DNA of 64,000 nucleotides. It comes from Vibrio gigantis. Lineage in GTDB: Bacteria > Pseudomonadota > Gammaproteobacteria > Enterobacterales > Vibrionaceae. The notes under the pieces are model-generated. The model saw only the letters and a list, made by a program, of their open reading frames with translations. It was not told the origin of the DNA and did no database searches. Location: contig NZ_AP025492.1 in assembly GCF_024347515.1 (NCBI RefSeq), positions 992,001 to 1,056,000 on the forward strand, in the 5' to 3' direction. Made by a program: the position numbers and the translations under genes. How positions within the stretch are numbered: position 1 is the first letter of the stretch; each line of letters starts with the position of its first letter. Shown here in pieces: positions 47,177 to 55,574 of this stretch.

Positions 47177-47905
47177 ATGGATAATCAAAAGATAGATAGG
47201 CGTACGCAGCTGTGGAAGGGCGTTTTAGCGGGCATGCCTCTGAGTATCGCCGTGATACCGTGGGGAATCTTAGCTGGCTCATACGCGATTGATGCTGGAT
47301 TGAATCAACTGCAAGCACAAGCGATGTCGGCGATCTTGTTTGCCGGCTCCGCACAACTGGTCGCTGCAGGGATGTTCAAAGCAGGTATTGGTCTTGGCAC
47401 TATGTTGCTGACCACACTGTTCATCACCTCAAGACACTTTTTATATAGTGTGTCGATGCGCGAAAAGATAAGCCACCTTCCTGCTCGTTGGCGTTTATTG
47501 CTTGGCTTTTGGTTAACAGATGAGCTGTTTGCGATTTGTAGTGGGCAGTCTCAGCAAGAGTTCAATCGTTGGTATGCTGCGGGTGTTGGCGGCGGTTTTT
47601 ATCTGGTTTGGAATATCGCGAGCTTCGTTGGCATTGTCGCTGGAAGCCAAATTCCATCCCTTAATGAAATTGGCCTCGACTTTGCGGTCGCCGCGACTTT
47701 CATTGCGTTGGTATTCCCGTTAATCAGAACATTGCCTGTTGTGGTGTGCGTGTTGGTTTCATTGGTGACTTCGGTTGCTATGTCGGTGAATAACGTTGAA
47801 GGCGGGCTCATGATTGCAGCAATTGCTGGCATGTTAGCGGGCTTTTTCAGTGAGTCATTTCAAGAGCGCAATAACGGCAAAAAGCCAATCATAGAAGGAA
47901 AATAG
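47177..47905 (+). CDS. azlC: AzlC-family branched-chain amino acid exporter, large subunit
   Basis: A 242-residue membrane protein with about seven helices. The family motif GMPLSIAVIPWGILAGSYAIDAGLNQLQAQAMSAILFAGSAQLVAAGM is at the N-terminus, and SRHFLYSVSMREKISHLP and LLGFWLTDELFAI follow. Paired with AzlD two bases downstream, it exports branched-chain amino acids or analogues. The ATG at 47177 is chosen over an in-frame GTG 21 bases upstream. Confidence 0.88.
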   Translation: MDNQKIDRRTQLWKGVLAGMPLSIAVIPWGILAGSYAIDAGLNQLQAQAMSAILFAGSAQLVAAGMFKAGIGLGTMLLTTLFITSRHFLYSVSMREKISHLPARWRLLLGFWLTDELFAICSGQSQQEFNRWYAAGVGGGFYLVWNIASFVGIVAGSQIPSLNEIGLDFAVAATFIALVFPLIRTLPVVVCVLVSLVTSVAMSVNNVEGGLMIAAIAGMLAGFFSESFQERNNGKKPIIEGK

Positions 47906-47907
47906 AG

Positions 47908-48237
47908 ATGATTTGGTTAACGATATTACTTATGACAGCAATTGTTTTCTTTAGTCGATACTTGTTTCTTGAGCCTGCCATTCCGCTGCGACTCAACCAA
48001 ACCGCGCGACGTTTATTGCGTTATTCAAGTCCGGCAGTGCTGACCGCGATTTGGGGGCCAATTGTATTTGCACCAGAACAAACATTTTGGCCAAGCCTAG
48101 AGAACCCTTACTTGATAGGCGCGCTGGTTACTGGCTTGCTGATTTGGAAAACAGGCAATGTGCTACTAACGATCGGCGTTAGCATGGGCGTGTTCTTGTT
48201 CTACAATCTTGTCGCGGTTGATTTCCTTTTTCATTAA
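47908..48237 (+). CDS. azlD: AzlD-family exporter, small subunit
   Basis: A 109-residue membrane protein with four helices and the AzlD motif FFSRYLFLEPAIPLRLNQTARRLLRYSSPAVLTAIWGPIVF. It begins two bases after azlC stops and works with it. A hairpin with a short T tract lies about 45 bp downstream. Confidence 0.88.
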   Translation: MIWLTILLMTAIVFFSRYLFLEPAIPLRLNQTARRLLRYSSPAVLTAIWGPIVFAPEQTFWPSLENPYLIGALVTGLLIWKTGNVLLTIGVSMGVFLFYNLVAVDFLFH

Positions 48238-48556
48238 TACCTAGCTCAATTGATATGGCATGTCACGCCATTAGTTATCCTCGTTTCAAGTGTATGACTC
48301 ATTACTTGAAACGAGTGCTTTTAGGCTCTGGTTCTCTTGTGGCTCTTTATTCAAAAGCGCTCTGTTCCTCTCTTCGTCTTCCTCATATCTGTCCAATAAA
48401 TCCCTAACATTAAAATGCAATTGATTTTATATTATTTTGTACTGTTTAATTCGTTTTACTTATGGATAAAAAGTGAGTAAATTTGCAAACAATTCAATGT
48501 GTTGAGATGTTTGGGAAGATATTTCACCTGTTTTACAAAGCTAAAGGGACCTCAAA
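48238..48556 (+). other. Intergenic region after azlD
   Basis: This 319-bp gap contains an inverted repeat at 48280-48315 (CTCGTTTCAAGT with ACTTGAAACGAG, then TGCTTTT), probably the azlCD terminator. The rest is AT-rich with no recognised element. Confidence 0.55.
48280..48322 (+). terminator. Probable azlCD terminator
   Basis: A perfect 12-bp stem with a 12-nt loop followed by TGCTTTT. Confidence 0.6.
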
Positions 48557-49048
48557 ATGTACAGATTTTTCGCAATTTTATTTCTACTCGTACCGCTGCA
48601 ATTATCAGCGGCACAAGATGATAGGCAAGCTCTGATAAAAGAGCTTCTTCAGATTATGGATGTCGATTCCACGTTGGACGCGGTATACGTTCAAATGGAT
48701 AGCATGATGGCTAATATGTCTAAAGACCTAGGGGTTTCAGAGTCAGAACAAGCTATTTTTGATGATTACTATCAGGGCATGAACGACTTAATGAAAGAGG
48801 AGGTTAGCTGGCAAAAGCTAGAACCAGGAATTGTAACGATTTACAGCAATCAATTCACTGAAGAAGAGCTCGGTGCAATGATCGATTTCTACAAAACAGA
48901 ACATGGAAAAAGCATTCTGAAAAAAATGCCAACCGTGACAACAGAGTCAATGATCATGACTCAATCGTTAATGCAACAAGTTCTCCCAAAAGTTCAAAAG
49001 CTAACGACCAAACTAAAACAAGACCTTGAAGCACATAGAGGTTCCTGA
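48557..49048 (+). CDS. DUF2059-family secreted protein
   Basis: A 163-residue protein with a signal peptide (to about residue 18, LQLSAAQ). The mature helical region has the DUF2059 pattern: ALIKELLQIMDVDSTLDAVYVQMDSM, then YSNQFTEEELGAMIDFYKTEHGKSILKKMPTVTTESM. AAAGGGA precedes the ATG. Periplasmic; function unknown. Confidence 0.85.
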   Translation: MYRFFAILFLLVPLQLSAAQDDRQALIKELLQIMDVDSTLDAVYVQMDSMMANMSKDLGVSESEQAIFDDYYQGMNDLMKEEVSWQKLEPGIVTIYSNQFTEEELGAMIDFYKTEHGKSILKKMPTVTTESMIMTQSLMQQVLPKVQKLTTKLKQDLEAHRGS

Positions 49049-49111
49049 TTAGAAGCCGTTAGGTTTGTGATTAGAAATAACGCTCTATACTTGGTCGATA
49101 ACGTAGATATT

Positions 49112-49157
49112 CTTGAAACACACGCTGTATTTCATGCAATGACTTATGTGTTTCAAG
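49112..49157. other. Inverted repeat after the DUF2059 gene
   Basis: CTTGAAACACA and TGTGTTTCAAG form an 11-bp perfect stem with a 24-nt loop and no T run. A weak terminator or a remnant; it shares TTGAAAC with the azlD downstream hairpin. Confidence 0.35.
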
Positions 49158-49240
49158 CTTAATCAGGCATAATTACTACCCCATAGCTGAATCATTTTAG
49201 GTGTGGGTATCGTGTATTTAGGTTCTGGTAAGGAGTTAGT

Positions 49241-50008
49241 TTGGCTAAGAAATATTATGTGGTTTGGAAAGGTCGCACACCTGGCATTTTTACTACTTGG
49301 AATGAGTGCAAAGCGCAAGTCGATGGTTTTGCTGGTGCGAGATATAAATCGTTTCCAACACTGGGCGAAGCAGAATCCGCATTCGGTGGTAAAACATCTT
49401 TTACGTCTAGCGCAGCGAAGCCTAGTTCGACGGGTAAGGCAACTAAAGCGAAGGTGCCACCTCTTTCAGAACAACAAATCACTGATATGCCTTTTGATAT
49501 CAAGATCTTTACTGATGGGGCTTGTGAGCCAAACCCTGGTGAAGCAGGGACGGGACTAGCCGTTTACCAAAACAACCAATTAACAGAATTGTGGTATGGC
49601 TTGTATCAAGCTGTTGGTACCAATAATACCGCTGAGTTACATGGCCTTAAACAAGCCTTTTTACTAGCAAAAGAGAAGCTTCAAGAAGGTTTGTCGGTAG
49701 CAATTTATTGTGACTCTAAGTACTCAATCGACTGTATTACTAAATGGGCATCGGGCTGGGAGAAAAAGGGTTGGACCAAGTCAGGCGGTGAGATCAAAAA
49801 CCTCGATATTATCAAGCCTGCCTATGCGCTATACCAAGAGCTAGCTTCTCAAATAACCATCCATCACGTTAATGGTCACGTTGGTATTGAAGGCAATGAA
49901 CTTGCAGACAGAATGTCGATTGTTGCTATCTCAACGAAAGACGAAAACTTAAGTCGATATAATGAAACCACCGATATTTCGGAGATATTGGCTTTACGAG
50001 CAGGCTAA
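49241..50008 (+). CDS. Ribonuclease HI with N-terminal viroplasmin domain
   Basis: Cleaves the RNA strand of RNA/DNA hybrids. The 255-residue protein starts with a caulimovirus viroplasmin/RNase H hybrid-binding domain (KKYYVVWKGRTPGIFTTWNECKAQVDGFAGARYKSFPTLGEAESAF, residues 2-47), a linker, then the RNase H domain with all catalytic acids: FTDGACEPNPG, NTAELHGL, YCDSKYSIDC and GNELADRMS. The start is TTG with AAGGAG six bases upstream. It is distinct from standalone rnhA, and similar to eukaryotic-type RNase H1 in architecture. Confidence 0.9.
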   Translation: MAKKYYVVWKGRTPGIFTTWNECKAQVDGFAGARYKSFPTLGEAESAFGGKTSFTSSAAKPSSTGKATKAKVPPLSEQQITDMPFDIKIFTDGACEPNPGEAGTGLAVYQNNQLTELWYGLYQAVGTNNTAELHGLKQAFLLAKEKLQEGLSVAIYCDSKYSIDCITKWASGWEKKGWTKSGGEIKNLDIIKPAYALYQELASQITIHHVNGHVGIEGNELADRMSIVAISTKDENLSRYNETTDISEILALRAG

Positions 50009-50022
50009 CTCAAGCCTGGAGA

Positions 50023-50877
50023 ATGAAATGCGAGTTAGGTTGTTCTGATGAAATTAAGGCACACTTCCCCCAACTTTATAGGATGCTTGAAAGGGAACTT
50101 ATGAGCGATGAAGATTTGTCGAAAATGGGCTCGGCTAAAGTTTCATTGGTTGAACTCGACGGTACGACTTGTGTAAGAAAGCAAGGGGCTAGTGAAGTAG
50201 AGTCTGCGTTTTATCAACATGCCGCTCAACATCTCAAAGGGGTGAATAGCCCCGCTTTAATTTTGAATGATGGCCCCGATCTTTTCTTGGAATATATCCC
50301 TAACTCAATTCCTCTGAGTGAACTCCAACAAACAAGCAGCGTGTATGAGCAACTTGCGGACATCCATAATTCTCGCTACGTACCTACGTTTGATGTAAAA
50401 CAGCATCGTTGGAATGAAAATGACACTGGCATCGCTTTAGCCTCGTTAAACTTACCACTGGTAACTCAAGATAGTCTCAAGTATATCCAGTCGCTAAGTC
50501 GTAGTATTTTTGACCATAACACCTTGATCTCTGGTGATGCGAACGAAGGAAATTGGGGCAGAAGAGACAATGGTGAGCTCGTATTATTTGATTGGGAGCG
50601 TTTTGGTTATGGCAGCCCAGCTATCGATTTGGCACCGCTCGTTTCCCGTATGGGTACTTTGTCTGACTATGAGTTTATTGTTGACCAGTACCTACCTCAT
50701 AGCAGTCTGATTTCCCGAGAAGATTTAATAAGGCAATTGATCATCGCTAAAAGCTGGATCGTTGTCGAAGTCACGAATATATTAGTCTCGCGTAACAATC
50801 CTGAAGCTTCGAAATACATTCACTGGTTTAGGGAGCAATTACCAACTTGGCTAGCTACTGTGGAAGGTCAGCTGTAA
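50023..50877 (+). CDS. Aminoglycoside-phosphotransferase-family kinase-like protein
   Basis: A 284-residue protein with the APH/choline-kinase fold. The Brenner-type motif is LISGDANEGNWG (usual form HGDxxxxN, so the first His is replaced by Ser), and the metal-binding segment is LVLFDWERFGYGSPAIDLAPL. Substrate unknown; members phosphorylate small molecules such as choline or sugars. It begins 14 bp after the RNase H gene and may share its transcript. Confidence 0.75.
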   Translation: MKCELGCSDEIKAHFPQLYRMLERELMSDEDLSKMGSAKVSLVELDGTTCVRKQGASEVESAFYQHAAQHLKGVNSPALILNDGPDLFLEYIPNSIPLSELQQTSSVYEQLADIHNSRYVPTFDVKQHRWNENDTGIALASLNLPLVTQDSLKYIQSLSRSIFDHNTLISGDANEGNWGRRDNGELVLFDWERFGYGSPAIDLAPLVSRMGTLSDYEFIVDQYLPHSSLISREDLIRQLIIAKSWIVVEVTNILVSRNNPEASKYIHWFREQLPTWLATVEGQL

Positions 50878-50910
50878 CAAGGGTGAAGCCAAATCTATCA
50901 AGGTCTATCT

Positions 50911-51345
50911 ATGAATATTGTCTGTGCGGAAAAACAGGAACTGGCTGAAATTTACCAGCTTGAACATGCTTTGTTTGGTGACCATGCCTATCCGCAATTT
51001 TTCATTCGTCAGGCATTTGATTGCTGGGGAAAAGGCTTATTAGTTGCTAAGCAAGACTCTAAGATTGCGGGCTATGTCTTAACGACAACCACGGACACGC
51101 AGAATGAGTTTTGGGTCCTATCATTAGCGGTAGACCCGAACTATCGTGGTATGGGAATTGGCCGGAAACTGATGCAACAGGCGGTTGAGCAGCTGCCCCG
51201 AGACGCTAAGCTTTTGCTTACTGTAGACCCAAATAACACATCCGCTTGCGCGCTCTACGCGTCGATGGGGTTTTCTACGATCAAACAAGAAGAAAACTAT
51301 TTCGGTGATGATGAGCCGAGGTTAGTGATGCAGCTTATCATCTAG
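50911..51345 (+). CDS. GNAT-family N-acetyltransferase (RimI-like)
   Basis: A 144-residue acetyl-CoA-dependent acetyltransferase with motif A LSLAVDPNYRGMGIGRKLMQQAV and motif B VDPNNTSACALYASMGFSTIKQEENYF. The arrangement resembles RimI, which acetylates protein N-termini, but the substrate is not known. It is 33 bp downstream of the kinase-like gene. Confidence 0.85.
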   Translation: MNIVCAEKQELAEIYQLEHALFGDHAYPQFFIRQAFDCWGKGLLVAKQDSKIAGYVLTTTTDTQNEFWVLSLAVDPNYRGMGIGRKLMQQAVEQLPRDAKLLLTVDPNNTSACALYASMGFSTIKQEENYFGDDEPRLVMQLII

Positions 51346-51360
51346 ATTGTTGCTAGCGTT

Positions 51361-52704
51361 TTAACTATCGTTTTTAGTGGTGCTTTTGCTCTCTGACATA
51401 AGATATGGAGTGACCAAGCGACTGATATTCACTTTCGCACCAAGGCGAGCCGCGAGTAGATACATACCTCCGATCTTTCGGTGTAAGAACAGCGCATCGG
51501 CAGGTGGGGTATGCCAGTACTCTTGTTCCATGCTCAGAATGGTGCCAGCTTCACGAAGACGTTGCGCTAAACCACTTGCTTTGAAGTCGTAGTCTTCGTC
51601 TACTAACATCGGCTCACAAGCCATCTTCACTAGGTTTAGAATCGCTTGGCGTTGTTCGGGAAGAATTGTCTCGCTAAAGAATCCAATCTGCTCTAACGCT
51701 TGGTTGAGCCCTTGCTCATCGCTGTTAATTACAGAAGAAAAGGCCAAGCGATAACCCTCGCTGAAGCGGTCACTGTACTCACGTGTTGCTCCGAAATCTA
51801 ATAAGCCAATTTGTCGGGTGTTTTCAACGTATAGGTAGTTGGCGAAATTGGGGTCGGTTTGCACCATCTTAAAGTCGAACAATTCTCTGAATAGGAGCTC
51901 AAGCAAGCTGTGCATCACAAAGTCACGGGTGCTTTGGTCGTAACTTTCTATCTGTTCTATTGAGACTCCCTCAATAAAGTCCATGGCGAGCACGGATTCT
52001 GAAGAGACTTGCGGATGAATCTTAGGCACGACGAAGTGTGAGTGCTCTTTTAATGCACTGTGATAACGAGTCGCATAGTCAGCCTCGCGAGCATAGTCCG
52101 CTTCATCATGGAGCTGTTTTTTTGCTTCCTCTAACAAACCTTTGTAGTCGACAGATTTGGGAATCAAACCAACAATGTTGAGCAGTGTGCCTACGTTATC
52201 AACATCACTGTCGATGCTTTTTCGAATACCTGGGTATTGGACTTTGACGGCGAGTTTGTCCCCCGCATCATTATACGCTTGATGCACTTGCCCAATGGAC
52301 GCACTGGCAATCGGTTTAAAGTTGAAGGAAAGGAATTCTGTTTTCCAATCGTTCCCAAGCGAGCTCTCTAAGACTTGATTGAGCTGCTTTGTTGGCAGTG
52401 GGTCAGCGTCTGAGCGTAGGCGAGAAAGAATGTCGGCTAATTCTGGCTCTAAGACATCCCCCGCATCCATTGAAAGCATCTGTCCCAATTTCATTGCAGC
52501 GCCACGTAGGTGCGCGAGTTGATCGGTCAGGCGAGCTATGTTCTGTGGCGTTAACAGCAAATCTTTTGCTTTGGGCCTATTACCTTGTGCGATTTGCTTG
52601 GTGCCTTCTGTTAGTACGTTACCTGCGACTCTTGTCGCCAACGAGGCGAACTTACTAAATCTAGAAAGTCGATGAGTGGGAAGGTTTCTCTCTTTTGCCG
52701 ACAT
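51361..52704 (-). CDS. ABC1/UbiB-family atypical kinase
   Basis: A 447-residue protein of the ABC1 (AarF/UbiB/ADCK) family. The KxGQ motif occurs as AAMKLGQMLSMDAGDVLEPE, the Ala-rich nucleotide loop as ASIGQVHQAY, the Lys in KLAVKVQYPGI, the catalytic loop as MVQTDPNFANYLYVE and the metal site as IGLLDFGATREYSD. These proteins support ubiquinone or lipid metabolism. There is no C-terminal membrane anchor as in UbiB, so it is a paralogue. The ATG at 52704 is chosen over an ATG 45 bases further upstream. Confidence 0.87.
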   Translation of the reverse strand: MSAKERNLPTHRLSRFSKFASLATRVAGNVLTEGTKQIAQGNRPKAKDLLLTPQNIARLTDQLAHLRGAAMKLGQMLSMDAGDVLEPELADILSRLRSDADPLPTKQLNQVLESSLGNDWKTEFLSFNFKPIASASIGQVHQAYNDAGDKLAVKVQYPGIRKSIDSDVDNVGTLLNIVGLIPKSVDYKGLLEEAKKQLHDEADYAREADYATRYHSALKEHSHFVVPKIHPQVSSESVLAMDFIEGVSIEQIESYDQSTRDFVMHSLLELLFRELFDFKMVQTDPNFANYLYVENTRQIGLLDFGATREYSDRFSEGYRLAFSSVINSDEQGLNQALEQIGFFSETILPEQRQAILNLVKMACEPMLVDEDYDFKASGLAQRLREAGTILSMEQEYWHTPPADALFLHRKIGGMYLLAARLGAKVNISRLVTPYLMSESKSTTKNDS

Positions 52705-52822
52705 AAAGGTTCTCTCTGGGAATCGGGGTTCACTACAAAGTTCTATCAATCATTACACAACCGTTTGTCATGTTGTGATAACTTGTCGCCTGAATCAGTA
52801 ACTCGATTGAAAAGGACAAAGC

Positions 52823-52918
52823 ATGAAGTTTATTTGGTTGAAAGTCGCTCTTACCGTAATAGTATTTGCTGCACTGTTTGGTATCGTTTACTACAAAGTC
52901 GCCAGTGGTATGTCTTAA
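52823..52918 (+). CDS. Small membrane protein, 31 residues
   Basis: A very short gene with AAAAGGA eight bases before the ATG. The product (MKFIWLKVALTVIVFAALFG then IVYYKVASGMS) is one transmembrane helix with a positive N-terminus. It is divergent from the ABC1 kinase gene and ends seven bases before the convergent DCC gene. Family unknown. Confidence 0.6.
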   Translation: MKFIWLKVALTVIVFAALFGIVYYKVASGMS

Positions 52919-52925
52919 CTCAATA

Positions 52926-53312
52926 CTATTTCGTACAGCTGTTTCCATTGCAACGTGATTTTCCGGTTAGCCAGAATGAGATGTTATATCGATTCTTGGC
53001 AAACCTTAGGTAGCACCAGTCTGCAAACGGCTTAAATATGGCCCAGCGTAATGGCGCATAAAGCCAACCTTTTCCTACTAAGTTCCATGCTTGGTAAGTC
53101 ACGTCTAAACCGAGCAGCAGCTCTCCGTTTTCGTCCAGTGCATGCAAAATAGTATTGGCTGCCTCGGCATCTATTTGCGGGTAGTTTGAAAACGCTTCAC
53201 TGTAGATATCGATGGTCTGGATCTGATTTTTGGTATCAGATTTAATCAGCGCTGCCATCTCTTTTGCACAAAGTGGGCACGTTCCATCATAAAATATCGT
53301 AAGTAGTGTCAT
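52926..53312 (-). CDS. DCC-family thiol-disulfide oxidoreductase-like protein (DUF393)
   Basis: A 128-residue protein with the DCC signature IFYDGTCPLCAKEMAAL near the N-terminus (Asp and two Cys of the DxxCxxC motif) and the DUF393 core IDIYSEAFSNYPQIDAEAANTILHALDENGELLLGLDVTYQAWNLVGKGWLYAPL. The C-terminus is basic. The start at 53312 is favoured; an ATG at 53330 is possible. Function of the family is poorly known. Confidence 0.83.
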   Translation of the reverse strand: MTLLTIFYDGTCPLCAKEMAALIKSDTKNQIQTIDIYSEAFSNYPQIDAEAANTILHALDENGELLLGLDVTYQAWNLVGKGWLYAPLRWAIFKPFADWCYLRFAKNRYNISFWLTGKSRCNGNSCTK

Positions 53313-53715
53313 CGTCTTTTCGCCTATCATTTCACACCCCTGAACCTTCAGTTATCCATCAAGTTGTTACCCGTCAACTCGACCGCTTGTTATTCAATCA
53401 TCTAGTATTGGCTACGTTATTGCACCTTTTAAAGTTCACTCTCCTCGAATTAAAGCTTTAATAGCAGCCTGATGTAGACACTTTGTTCACCTTTCTAACT
53501 CATTGATTGTTAATTCAAATCTCTGGTTCATGGACAAATGATAACAAAGCGTTCAATAAAGGAGTGCCTCCAAAATATAAACATCAATCAATTCAACAAG
53601 TTGAACTTGGCTTGGAATATGCTCTTTCGAACCTACGAATTGCTAAAGGATTTTCTCCAATTTGGGTATGGCAGAAAACTCTAAAAGCATAAGTATGGAT
53701 AAATGGAGAGAGAGC
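53313..53715 (+). other. Intergenic region before the secreted-protein gene
   Basis: About 400 bp of AT-rich sequence. The only element of note is a GG-N10-GC motif at 53607-53623 (TTGGCTTGGAATATGCT), a weak sigma-54 promoter candidate about 95 bp before the start codon. Confidence 0.35.
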
Positions 53716-55506
53716 ATGAAGGTTATAAATTATTTATTTAGTGTGCTTCTGTTGTTTAGTAGCCCTCAGTTGGCATGGGCTACTGTTGATGTGATGGAAC
53801 TCGATGGTAATGCGACCAGTGATAATAGTGCTATCGATTGGGACGACGTAAATGACCCCAACAGCATGGTAGGGATTGCAGAATTTTTTCAAAAAGACCG
53901 TAACGGTATCGACCAAATCTTTTGGAAGGGGGGATCAAAAGATGACTCCGACATTACGGATTGGGCGTTCCGTACCGCGTCACCACAACCAAAAGATGAC
54001 TTTACCAATGCGTATGCCGCTGCCTTTGAAAGCGAAGGCGATTTGCTGATTTACTTTGGTGCAGACCGATATGCGAACAATGGTGATATGTACATTGGTT
54101 TCTGGTTCTTACAAGACCAAGTAGGATTACCAGATGGACAAACTAAGGGCGACTTTGTTGGGCAGCATGTCAATGGAGACATCCTTGTGCTGATTTCATT
54201 TCCTCAGGCGAGTGGCGGCAATCCGTATATAGAAGTGTTGCAGTGGGATTTAAATAATGGCGATGTCACGGATAATATGACGAGAATTTTCCAAACAGAC
54301 GGTGACCCTAAATCGAATGATTTCGTGGGTGCAAGATGTGGCAGTGGCGCTGTTGGTGTCGATAAGATATGTGCAATTTCAAATGATGATTCTATCGGGA
54401 CAATACCGCTACCGAACGTGCAAGGTTGGGACTACCTAGCTAAAACGGGTGAAGCAACGTCTATTCCAACAGAGAGCTTTGTGGAAGGTCGATTAAACTT
54501 GTCAGCTTTGTTGAATGATGAGTTTGGTATTGAGGATATTCCTTGTTTCAGTAGTTTCTTAGTGGAGTCACGAGCTTCACGTTCGATTGATGCATCTTTG
54601 GCTGACTTCGTTGTCGGTTCATTCAGTTTATGTAGCATCAGTATAGCGGCGACTTGTAACACAACCAGCTTTACGGTTGATGGCATGTTTAACATCGATT
54701 ACACCGTGACGGTTACCAATACCGGTCCTGGTTCGTTAGGCACTAATGGTGATTACGAGGTGGCCTTTTTATCTGAGTCACCAATCTTAGGTGCGCTTCC
54801 AGTGGTGGGTAACGGTGATGAAGTATGGAGTGTCGGTGAGTCATTCTCATTCATGGGGAGTTACCTGTCTGTAAATAATGGTGCCGTCGGTGTGATAGAT
54901 GGTTCGGTGGATCTTGATGGCCTTATCGTAAATGCTCAAGCGCCAGTGGCTTACAATTGTCCTCCAATAGATTTGAGTCCAATGGTTGAGATTTCTAAGG
55001 TATGTAATAGCTTCTTAGAGGTTGATAGCGGTCAAGTTGTGCTTAAGAAAACCTATGATGTTGAAATATGTAATACCGGTGATATCCCATTGGCCATTGA
55101 ATCGCTGGTGGATTCTAAGGATGACTCTTTGAGCCGTTCTGACTTACCTACCGAAGTCGTCAACAGCAGTTATTACCTCGACTTCGCTTTACCTTGTGAT
55201 GATCTTGAGGATGTGACCACATGTGGTGCTGGTAATATGTGTAGTGTATTAAGTGCCGACCCTGAGCTGTTTGCTTGTAAGACGGGTGAAGGAGAGTGGA
55301 TACCGAACTTTGGTGATGCGATTGGTCAAGTGTGTACACAAGTAAGCAAAACCTATGCGCCAAATGTGTTACCAACTGGAGTAGACGGAATGCTATCTAA
55401 TCAAGTTACAGCAACGTTTGACTCGCTGTTCTTGCAAGAAGCATTTATGGAAACATCGAACATTGCAACCTGTGATGTTTGTCCATTTACTGTACCTGAG
55501 CCATAA
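53716..55506 (+). CDS. Large secreted protein with adhesin/DUF11-like repeats
   Basis: A 596-residue protein with a signal peptide (MKVINYLFSVLLLFSSPQLAWA). The N-terminal third has WDDV, FWKGGSKDDSDITDW, NAYAAAF, LLIYFGADRYANNGDMYIGFWFLQDQV, FVGQHVNGDILVLISF and EVLQWDL, a pattern I recall from secreted surface proteins with SpaA/DUF11-type repeats in several phyla. Two Cys-rich beta-sandwich repeats follow (about residues 310-440, YTVTVTNTGPGSLG, and 445-590, YDVEICNTGDIPLAI). It ends VPEP with no membrane anchor. The start follows GGAGAGAGAGC. Extracellular; role unknown. The adjacent VpsR-like regulator is convergent. Confidence 0.75.
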   Translation: MKVINYLFSVLLLFSSPQLAWATVDVMELDGNATSDNSAIDWDDVNDPNSMVGIAEFFQKDRNGIDQIFWKGGSKDDSDITDWAFRTASPQPKDDFTNAYAAAFESEGDLLIYFGADRYANNGDMYIGFWFLQDQVGLPDGQTKGDFVGQHVNGDILVLISFPQASGGNPYIEVLQWDLNNGDVTDNMTRIFQTDGDPKSNDFVGARCGSGAVGVDKICAISNDDSIGTIPLPNVQGWDYLAKTGEATSIPTESFVEGRLNLSALLNDEFGIEDIPCFSSFLVESRASRSIDASLADFVVGSFSLCSISIAATCNTTSFTVDGMFNIDYTVTVTNTGPGSLGTNGDYEVAFLSESPILGALPVVGNGDEVWSVGESFSFMGSYLSVNNGAVGVIDGSVDLDGLIVNAQAPVAYNCPPIDLSPMVEISKVCNSFLEVDSGQVVLKKTYDVEICNTGDIPLAIESLVDSKDDSLSRSDLPTEVVNSSYYLDFALPCDDLEDVTTCGAGNMCSVLSADPELFACKTGEGEWIPNFGDAIGQVCTQVSKTYAPNVLPTGVDGMLSNQVTATFDSLFLQEAFMETSNIATCDVCPFTVPEP

Positions 55507-55528
55507 GTACTTTCATTAATTAAACTCT

Positions 55529-55562
55529 AAAGCAGCCTAGTTCGTTAGGCTGCTTTTTTAAT
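55529..55562. terminator. Terminator between secreted-protein gene and regulator
   Basis: AAGCAGCCTA pairs with TAGGCTGCTT around a short loop, followed by T residues on the plus strand. Confidence 0.85.
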
Positions 55563-55574
55563 TAGCTATGCGAC

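Noticed and set aside
53507..53692. A 61-codon ORF upstream of the secreted-protein gene
   Set aside because: No ribosome-binding site, overlaps the probable promoter region, and shows no protein-like features.
53716..55506. C-terminal VPEP as a PEP-CTERM sorting signal
   Set aside because: PEP-CTERM needs a hydrophobic helix and basic tail after the PEP motif; here the protein stops at PEP. It is also not a GlyGly-CTERM rhombosortase substrate.
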